NCBI GenBank assembly: GCA_030374735.1
Contig: JASCIV010000698.1
Coordinates: 1-14,019 of the forward strand
Source of the DNA: Gracilaria caudata
Taxonomy: Eukaryota; Rhodophyta; Florideophyceae; Gracilariales; Gracilariaceae
DNA length: 14,019 nt
Reading direction: 5' to 3'
Positions 8,419-14,019 of the stretch are shown piece after piece. Positions within the stretch are counted from its first letter, which is position 1; the number at the start of each line of letters is the position of its first letter. The position numbers and the translations under genes are program-made. The notes below the pieces were generated by a model, which worked only from the letters and a program-made list of their open reading frames with translations, made no database searches and was not told where the DNA came from.

Positions 8419-9397
8419 GTTGAATGTGCCTGGCAAGGACTCTGGTGGCCAAAGTTATGGGAAACTGTTCTTTTGGGCGCGACAGGTCATTCTGCTCAGT
8501 GCTATCGCTTCCGCCTTCTTGCTGGTGGTGGGGGTACAGCGTTTTGTTGCCATTGATGGATTGTGGAAATCAGACAATCGCTTTGCAAGCGTGCACGTTG
8601 GAAGTCGTGCCGATTGGGAGTATGGGGAAGATTTGCCGGAATTCTGCAAGGTGTTGATAAAGGATCCGCAGCCATTTGATTACGATTGTTATCGCGATGG
8701 AAACACGCAGAAATGCCGGAATGGCACAACAGAATATCGGATGTTCTCTCAGTATCAACAGGACGATTTCTTGTACTTCAGTCATTTCAAGGAGCTGAAG
8801 CGACCAGGCATCTACCTCGACATCGCCGCTAACGATCCGATAGGCATTTCGAACACTTACTTCATGGATCGTTGTTTGGGCTGGCAAGGCATCTGCGTAG
8901 AGGCTAATCCTGAATACCATGAGAAATTGTATCGAGAGAGATCGTGTCATTTGGTTCCTACCTGTGTAGGCAGCCGTGACGGTGAGTCTGTTGAGTTTGG
9001 ATTGAAAGGTGGTTTCGGAGGGATTATTGGAGACACTTTCAAACACACAGAAGGCTTTGAGAAAAATGGTATCGAGGTACCTGTGATAAAAGCACGGTGC
9101 ACAACGATGGAAAAGGTGCTAGAGAGAAATGCGATAACTGTTGTGGACTATCTCAGCCTGGACGTTGAGGGACATGAACTAGAAGTACTGAAGGGCTTTG
9201 ACTGGGATAGCGTGGTGGTTAATGTAATGACTATAGAGGTTTCGCGCGATTCCGCGAAGGAAATTGCAGATTTTCTGATACCGAAAGGATACAAGAGATT
9301 GGTGTTTGAGTACAATGGAAGAGGGAAGCGCAGAACTTTCATGAAAGAGGACGCTGTGTTCTTGCATGAAACTGTTGAGTTCGGTAATCCGCGCTGA
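8405..9397 (+). CDS. FkbM-type methyltransferase, type II membrane protein, copy 2
   Basis: This 330-residue paralogue of the protein at 4739-5749 has the same order of parts: a basic N-terminal tail, an anchor at about 28-44, a luminal stem, then the FkbM domain. Key sites are GIYLDIAANDPIG (135-147), VEANPEY (165-171) and DYLSLDVEGHELEVLKGF (248-265). A sequon NGT is at 106-108. From the SAM-binding strand to the C-terminus it differs from copy 1 at about 28 of 196 positions (about 86% identity), while the first 100 residues are clearly less alike. Most catalytic-half changes are conservative or in charged surface residues, notably Lys to Glu or Asp around 216-239, making copy 2 more acidic there. 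The SAM and signature motifs are intact, so both copies look functional. A GTAAGT at 8415 resembles a splice donor, but the frame continues to align with copy 1. Confidence 0.88.
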   Translation: MFSGKLNVPGKDSGGQSYGKLFFWARQVILLSAIASAFLLVVGVQRFVAIDGLWKSDNRFASVHVGSRADWEYGEDLPEFCKVLIKDPQPFDYDCYRDGNTQKCRNGTTEYRMFSQYQQDDFLYFSHFKELKRPGIYLDIAANDPIGISNTYFMDRCLGWQGICVEANPEYHEKLYRERSCHLVPTCVGSRDGESVEFGLKGGFGGIIGDTFKHTEGFEKNGIEVPVIKARCTTMEKVLERNAITVVDYLSLDVEGHELEVLKGFDWDSVVVNVMTIEVSRDSAKEIADFLIPKGYKRLVFEYNGRGKRRTFMKEDAVFLHETVEFGNPR

Positions 9398-9700
9398 ACT
9401 CACGAGTTGTACAATTAAAGCACTAAATCACCTCAAGAAGATATCGAGCTTTTTGAAAACACAGCGGCTCAGTGTGTCAAATCATATTATGAAAGGAGGA
9501 ATTAAAAATTTTGCGAGGCCTTTGATGTAGATGTGTTACCCAACGACGAGTGTCGGAGAAGATAAGATATAACTGTCTCAGAAAACAGAAACCTGCAAGA
9601 GCACAACCGTTTCTCAGACAGGTGACGTGGTGGTGGCGGAGAAACATGGTGGACTACAGCAATCACCATGGCGGTGATGGAGAAACCATTGGCGCTCATT
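9395..9700 (+). repeat. 3' flank duplicated with FkbM copy 2
   Basis: This is the counterpart of the flank after copy 1. It shares 14 of 16 bases directly at the stop and 19 of 22 at 9678-9699, with weaker colinear patches between. It contains no coding signal of its own. An ATTAAA-like sequence at about 9412-9418 might act in 3'-end formation. Confidence 0.6.
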
Positions 9701-10036
9701 GCGGGCCACCCATCATGAAGCGAAATTCGCTCATGTTCGAAATCGGAGAAAACCCAGCACGGCACGACGGTACATATTTTCTGTAGCGGCTAATGTCAAT
9801 TGCACGCAGCATTTGCGCCGGAACGCCACCGTCGTACCCTCTACTGTACGACAAGGATTTGTCAGCCTGACGGTGCTGAGGACCCAAGAGGATCAGTTGG
9901 GTTCATTCATTCGTTGATTCCTCGCGCCTCAGATATCGTCCTCGTCGCCATTCCAGTCATTGACTTCGCCTCCGCGGCCCGGTTGGCGCCCCCGCCAGCA
10001 CCTTTCATTGTCCCTCCCTACCCCTTTCCTGGAACG
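9701..10036. other. Intergenic sequence between FkbM-2 and the fucosyltransferase-like gene
   Basis: No gene is supported. The last 120 bases are C- and T-rich on the plus strand and resemble the leader of the cyclin gene. They end just before the small frame at 10037. There is no recognisable second OST4 copy here, although the duplicated flank would make this its expected place. Confidence 0.4.
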
Positions 10037-10138
10037 ATGAACTCTTTATCAGAGAACGACTTGGATAGTCTTCAAACATGTGGAAATCTCTTGCGCATTG
10101 TATCTATCGCTTTTGCGGCAGGATGTTCTGGACATTGA
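10037..10138 (+). CDS. Possible 33-residue small protein, unknown
   Basis: An ATG after a pyrimidine-rich stretch opens a 33-codon frame beginning MNSLSENDLDSLQ and continuing with a moderately hydrophobic segment (NLLRIVSIAFAAG, about residues 17-29). It matches no family I recognise. The start context resembles that of real genes in this window, and the frame is closed by TGA well before the convergent gene at 10239. It may equally be a chance frame: the upstream region is open in the same frame from 9800. Confidence 0.2.
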   Translation: MNSLSENDLDSLQTCGNLLRIVSIAFAAGCSGH

Positions 10139-10238
10139 AAAGTACAGCGGGCGAAAGTGATTTATACCGAAAACGACTGATTCAAAGCACACGAAATTAC
10201 ATCATCACCTGAAGAAAATCAGCAGCGTATAGACCAAC

Positions 10239-11576
10239 TCAAATCCTCAAATGCAACAGTCGTTGCGAGAAGAAATCCGTCCCGTTCACCTTGTCTTCTC
10301 GGAGTTGAATGCAGTCTTTGTAATCTATCATCACCGAGTCAGCTATCGCGCCAAACCAGGTTGCAACCACGGGAAACCCCGAAGGGAAAAACACCAGAGA
10401 TTCTGCCATTGACAACAAACCAATGTCTACAAACACCTCCTCAAACTTCCGATGCCTCACTTCTTCGTCGGGGAACAATTTATCTCCGTGTAGCACGGTA
10501 ATATGAGTGGCATTAATCGGACTATGCGCCACGTCAGCACGGGGTAACACAGCCCGAACTCCGGTCTCTATAAACTTGCGGGCATGAGGGGTGTCCGTTA
10601 CAACATACACTCGATCGCGTCCGTACTGCTGAGCCCTCATTGCAGCCAACGCACCGATGCATGCCGACACACCTTGAAGCGTGAGCCCTTGCTCCGTGAA
10701 ATTGAAGCGTCCCGATTTCTCGTTAACGCCATGACCCAGACGAGCGTGAAGAGATATAAAAGGCTGCCCATTAAACGGGCGCAGCTCTCCAAGCAAGCTT
10801 CGTACAGACTGCTCCGACTCGAACAGCGCCTTGAGAAGGAATGGCGCCACTTTTTCTCGCAATACCCGAAACTCCTTCAGCCCAGCATGTACAATCTTGC
10901 GCGTCAAGTTGAGCTCGGGATACCGATCGTATATATCGAAGAAGAGCTCCATGGAGAAGGTGTTTAGATCCTCGTTGACCATCAAGCCCGTGGGTGAGAA
11001 GTATATGTCCAGATTCTTGAAGTGAGAAGGCCCGTGGATAACGTGCTCGTCGTCGCTACTGGTCGTGAATAGCATAGCATCGTATGTGAAGTTGTACATC
11101 GGCGGACTGTGGAAAACTTTGGTGATGGGGAGTGGTTGTTGCCAGTCGATGAGAAAGAAGCGGTTGGATGCGACCGCGACGAGATAATTGTACAGAATGG
11201 CGCGGACTCGATCACCCACGCCGCCCCTGTGGCTGTTTCGGAGCACCAGTATCGGGAGGGAGCGCGCGTGAGCAGCATCGGCTTCGCAGAGAAGGCGTTG
11301 TTGACGGTGCCAGGTGGTGTACTGCGTGATGATAATGTCGAGAAAGGCGCTCAGGTTTTGGGCGAATTGGCGGTCCTCCGGATACTTGGCCAATAGTCTA
11401 GAGATGGAGAAGGTTTCGAAGGGGAATGTATGGGGTGGGGCGGGATCGAATAAACGCAATAGAGAAGGTTTATAGCTGAAGCGGGTGCGGCTGTAGAGGG
11501 GGGCGAGGGAGAACGATAAAAGGGCTGTGGTAAAGAGAACGAGAGTAACGAGGATGAAAACGCCTGATGTACGCAT
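10239..11576 (-). CDS. Fucosyltransferase-like type II membrane glycosyltransferase
   Basis: This 445-residue protein has a short N-terminus, one membrane anchor (about 5-24) and a large luminal domain: the plan of a Golgi glycosyltransferase. The block LRNSHRGGVGDRVRAILYNY (112-131) followed by NRFFLIDW (138-145) matches the N-terminal signature of GDP-fucose-dependent enzymes related to plant GT37, FUT8/NodZ and relatives. ISLHARLGHG (274-283) fits their H-x-R nucleotide-sugar motif, VYVVTDT (323-329) their second motif, and the C-terminal segment around 388-409 (SMAESLVFFPSGFPVVATWFG) the third. Six Asn-X-Ser/Thr sequons (74, 162, 223, 292, 355, 431) agree with a luminal, N-glycosylated protein. 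The start is the ATG at 11574-11576. It is convergent with FkbM-2. The acceptor, and even fucose as donor, are inferred; the acidic residue often following H-x-R-R is not obvious here. Confidence 0.7.
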   Translation of the reverse strand: MRTSGVFILVTLVLFTTALLSFSLAPLYSRTRFSYKPSLLRLFDPAPPHTFPFETFSISRLLAKYPEDRQFAQNLSAFLDIIITQYTTWHRQQRLLCEADAAHARSLPILVLRNSHRGGVGDRVRAILYNYLVAVASNRFFLIDWQQPLPITKVFHSPPMYNFTYDAMLFTTSSDDEHVIHGPSHFKNLDIYFSPTGLMVNEDLNTFSMELFFDIYDRYPELNLTRKIVHAGLKEFRVLREKVAPFLLKALFESEQSVRSLLGELRPFNGQPFISLHARLGHGVNEKSGRFNFTEQGLTLQGVSACIGALAAMRAQQYGRDRVYVVTDTPHARKFIETGVRAVLPRADVAHSPINATHITVLHGDKLFPDEEVRHRKFEEVFVDIGLLSMAESLVFFPSGFPVVATWFGAIADSVMIDYKDCIQLREDKVNGTDFFSQRLLHLRI

Positions 11577-12180
11577 TTTCAGAATGGTATCTGTACGGCG
11601 TGTGGAGAACTCGCGACAGGACTACGAGACGTTGACCCAGTTTTTCCGCCCTAATAGAGGGCGCGATCAGCCTGTGTTCATGAAGCGGGCGTTGTGGTCA
11701 GGGGCGCATCATGCGCAGGCACGCTAGCGTGTGGTGATGATAAAACAATACGTGACGAATACATTGCGCTTGATGGCAACGATCTGCGACGTTATAATAC
11801 GTTTTCATACGTAGAAACAGGGAAGCTATCAAGCAGGTCCAGCCGGAAAATGCTCGAGGCGACGGGCAACGCCGCAGTGTTCAACAAAGAGCTCAGTCTA
11901 AATGAATTCCATGTTATCTGTCTTACTTGAAGAGCCCCGTCGGCAATCTTTACTCGGTTTGGTCGAGTGGCTTGGCCGGAGGGGAGCAGTAACGACCAGT
12001 CTCCCACCAGAAGCGAGTGCAAGCGTGAGTAAAGTGAATCTGAACTGTGATTGACTGCATGCCACAAAGGGCAGCGGAACGAAAGAGCTCATCAATGAAG
12101 CTCCTCCACACAGGAACGCGGTGGCAAGGGCGGCCATCGCGATGCCTTTGGGGCCACGAAACCCATATTTCAAAAATTAT
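11577..12180. other. Upstream region of the fucosyltransferase-like gene
   Basis: No gene is firmly supported. A minus-strand frame with ATG at 12135-12137 and stop at 11898-11900 would encode 79 residues with an Ala/Leu-rich hydrophobic start (MAALATAFLCGGASLM), but it matches nothing I know. An 8-bp inverted repeat (CTTTACTC at 11948-11955 and GAGTAAAG at 12027-12034) brackets a tRNA A-box-like sequence, without a T arm. The minus-strand promoter should be near 11600-11800; a TATTATAAC on that strand at about 11789-11797 is a weak candidate. Confidence 0.4.
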
Positions 12181-12457
12181 AGAGCTTTACTAAGGGTAAT
12201 AATTATCCCCCGAAAATTCTATGGGGCACCGTGATGGATTTCACACACAATCCAGAACCACAAAAAATTTGCCTTGCATACAACCAATGACCGTTATCTT
12301 CTCCCAAGCTTCCTCTTCGCGTTGGCTGTTGGTGTAACAAAAGTTAACTTTGTCACTTGAAGCGGGAAGCGACTAGGTACATGCGAAGATACCCTTGTAG
12401 CTCTCTTCTGGCCAGGCGCTGCGGTGTCCCATAATTTCTGCGGTACCTCATGTACGG

Positions 12458-12475
12458 GGAACCGCAATCGGTTCC
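12458..12475. repeat. 7-bp perfect hairpin with 4-base loop
   Basis: GGAACCG, loop CAAT, CGGTTCC. It is flanked by two imperfect copies of a CATAATTTC-containing sequence (about 12430 and 12477). The context is non-coding and no T-run follows, so a terminator role is not suggested. Confidence 0.55.
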
Positions 12476-13191
12476 TCATAATTTCAAATAATTCAATAGA
12501 TTTTTAAAATAAACCTCACAGAGCGCAAAAAATTTTAAGCTCATTCCATTCCCTCGAACAACTTCTCTCAACCATGTTGGCGACCTTGCGTCAAAAACTC
12601 GGCAAAGAGCGACCATGCAAATTAAACAAAGCATTTTGTCTTGTATTTTGTTCTTTGTGGCTTTTGGTTGACTAACGTAGTCAAAGTACAAACAAAGAAC
12701 CACTTCGAATTTCCGCTAGCCGTTATTTCTTCGAATACAACCACGACTACTCACAAGTACTAAAAGAATTTTTACCATCTAAAAACCTACAGAATTAAGT
12801 TCAATCTCCCCTATACTTACGGAAGGATCATATGTATGGATATTTATTAAACTGAAACACAGTTGATATCTAAAAATTTTCGAAGTCGTGCGAAAATATT
12901 GATTTATCAATTGCTCTGATTTCTTAAAATGATTGAAATAATATTTCGCAGATTATGCCTTTGAGAGATTTCTTGAATTTCAAACCATAGCCCTACCTTC
13001 TCCGTCACTTGCAATAAAGAAAAGTTTGTTTCATCGACCTCTAACAATTGGATTAGTATGAATTGACCAACGAAATTTAAAGCGCCACACATTGTTTCGC
13101 AAAAAAAATTGGAACATTATTGGAAAAGATTGTTGCTAATTTTGGAAGCAAATCTCCAAGAGTGTGCTGTCGACGACGTGACATTTTCGGA

Positions 13192-13233
13192 AAAAGAATG
13201 TGGCTATCTCCTCGAAAATAGCCATATTCTTTT
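13192..13233. repeat. 16-bp hairpin with 10-base loop
   Basis: AAAAGAATGTGGCTAT at 13192-13207 pairs with ATAGCCATATTCTTTT at 13218-13233, with 15 Watson-Crick pairs and one G.U. It lies about 270 bases upstream of the LTR. It could be a miniature inverted-repeat element, a structured RNA, or a rho-independent-like signal of an old element. Confidence 0.75.
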
Positions 13234-13500
13234 GACTATCTCCACGGAGATGGATTTAAACTAAACGTGCGCAGTAGAGCGCCCTAAGAAGCACTACAAC
13301 CCAGTTCTAGCCCTGGTTCCGCGCCAAGCAACCCGCCGATCGTTACAGTTGGGCACGTGCTGATTACGCACCCCAGAGCACGCAGACGAAAACAGTTTAG
13401 AGTGCAAAGGGAAACCCCGAAACACACCGAGAAGTTCAAGATCTAGTTCTCTTTGAGAGTGATGGCCTTGAAGAGCCTCTCCACGTTAACATGGCGAGGC

Positions 13501-13970
13501 TGTAGTGTCGATTAAGGGTCAGCTTTCGCGACTAACATTAAAGAGTTACGAAAAACACATCGTAGACGGTTGCGAGCCACCAATGTGAGTAAAAGATTCC
13601 CGCTTACGGAGTACGACAACCCGTAAAGCGAAAAGTGCATGGAGATCACACAGCTACGAGAACTGAAGAAATTCCGCGAAAAACCATCGAAAGATGGGGA
13701 AAGAACAACCACAGACAGTAAAGATATAACAAGGAACACAAGCCTCGAAGGCAACGGAGAACGGCTACGACATATCGGAAAATAACCCTAGACAGAAGCG
13801 GTCACACGGTGTATACCGGAATAATAGATAGCCAAACGGTATAAAAGTATCGGCAACTCTGTCATGAAAACCGGTTTCCGTATTCAGCGGTAACTCCCTC
13901 TATTTGGAGGATGTATTGGTTATTCGGCCTCTATTAGGGATTTCCCTGTGAAGGGTAGTGTTCCACTACA
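13501..13970 (+). repeat. 5' long terminal repeat, 470 bp
   Basis: The LTR starts with TGTAGTG and ends with CACTACA, a perfect 7-bp terminal inverted repeat of the canonical TG...CA type. A TATA box sits about four-fifths of the way along, giving a long U3. The 470-bp length is ordinary for plant and algal elements. An 80-codon minus-strand frame inside it is incidental. Confidence 0.75.
13840..13847 (+). promoter_or_regulatory. LTR TATA box
   Basis: TATAAAAG lies inside the LTR with about 120 bases remaining to the LTR end. This is the expected place for the U3 promoter of a retrotransposon, with transcription (start of R) likely near 13870. Confidence 0.65.
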
Positions 13971-13972
13971 CG

Positions 13973-13990
13973 TGGCGTGCAAGGCCGGAT
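13973..13990 (+). other. Retrotransposon primer-binding site
   Basis: Two bases after the LTR, an 18-base segment opens with TGG, the complement of tRNA CCA. Its remaining bases divide as expected for a tRNA 3' end: one discriminator position, a 7-base acceptor strand, a 5-base T-stem strand and two T-loop bases. The tRNA is not identified from memory. Confidence 0.6.
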
Positions 13991-14019
13991 GAACGGATGC
14001 GCCGTGGCAAGGCGAGCCA

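Larger units (their letters stand above)
12181..13500. other. AT-rich, gene-free region before the LTR
   Basis: From about 12.18 kb the sequence turns AT-rich, most strongly at 12.48-13.13 kb, and only short featureless frames remain. Composition rises toward average GC again from about 13.26 kb. It contains the hairpins at 12458-12475 and 13192-13233. It is probably old mobile DNA or intergenic filler; I could identify no TE protein. Confidence 0.5.
13501..14019 (+). mobile_element. LTR retrotransposon, 5' end only
   Basis: A complete LTR (13501-13970), a 2-base spacer and a primer-binding site (13973-13990) show that an LTR retrotransposon begins here in plus orientation and continues beyond the window. 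The internal genes are out of view, so Gypsy or Copia membership cannot be assigned. A target-site duplication cannot be checked; the five bases before the LTR are GAGGC. Confidence 0.72.

Noticed and set aside
8415..8420. Consensus-like splice donor GTAAGT at the start of FkbM-2
   Set aside because: The reading frame continues without a stop and aligns with copy 1 on both sides, so an intron is not needed.
11948..12034. tRNA gene suggested by an A-box-like sequence (TGGTCGAGTGG) between 8-bp complementary arms
   Set aside because: The arms are not in register with the A box for a 7-bp acceptor stem, and there is no T arm or B box (GGTTCRANYCC).
13292..13298. A second CACTACA that might end another LTR
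   Set aside because: No matching TGTAGTG start is found upstream at LTR distance and no primer-binding site follows it.
1..14019. CRISPR arrays, rRNA, bacterial operon signals
   Set aside because: No regularly spaced repeats or rRNA-like sequence were seen, and gene structure and targeting signals are eukaryotic.

Overview
The window reads as nuclear DNA of a photosynthetic eukaryote, most likely a red alga. The best evidence is an apparently intronless geranylgeranyl reductase (chlorophyll phytyl-chain enzyme) that carries an N-terminal extension of plastid-transit type with an early Phe (it begins MAFV). All other recognisable genes are also single open frames, and the window ends in an LTR retrotransposon. 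A compact, intron-poor florideophyte such as Chondrus would fit; that placement is inference.

Layout: 1-476, C-rich and CCG-repeat DNA followed by a pyrimidine-rich leader; 477-1760 (+), a Pho80/P-U type cyclin; 1761-2653, a GC-rich gap with no convincing gene; 2654-4045 (+), plastid geranylgeranyl reductase (ChlP); 4739-5749 (+), membrane-anchored FkbM-type methyltransferase copy 1; 6312-6428 (+), a 38-residue OST4-like subunit of oligosaccharyltransferase, easily missed because of its size; 8405-9397 (+), FkbM methyltransferase copy 2 with a TATA box; 10239-11576 (-), a type II membrane protein resembling GDP-fucose-dependent fucosyltransferases; 11577-13500, a largely gene-free, increasingly AT-rich stretch with hairpins; 13501-14019 (+), the 5' LTR and primer-binding site of an LTR retrotransposon that runs off the end.

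Four neighbouring genes between 4.7 and 11.6 kb would all act in the secretory pathway: OST4 helps transfer N-glycans in the ER, and the two FkbM proteins and the fucosyltransferase-like protein have the single N-terminal anchor and luminal catalytic domain of Golgi glycan-modifying enzymes. The FkbM genes are a tandem duplication that also carried some 3' flanking DNA; their catalytic halves are about 86% identical in protein while the N-terminal thirds have drifted. Whether the grouping is functional or accidental cannot be settled from sequence. Base composition changes sharply along the window, from very GC-rich at the left to AT-rich around 12.5-13.1 kb.
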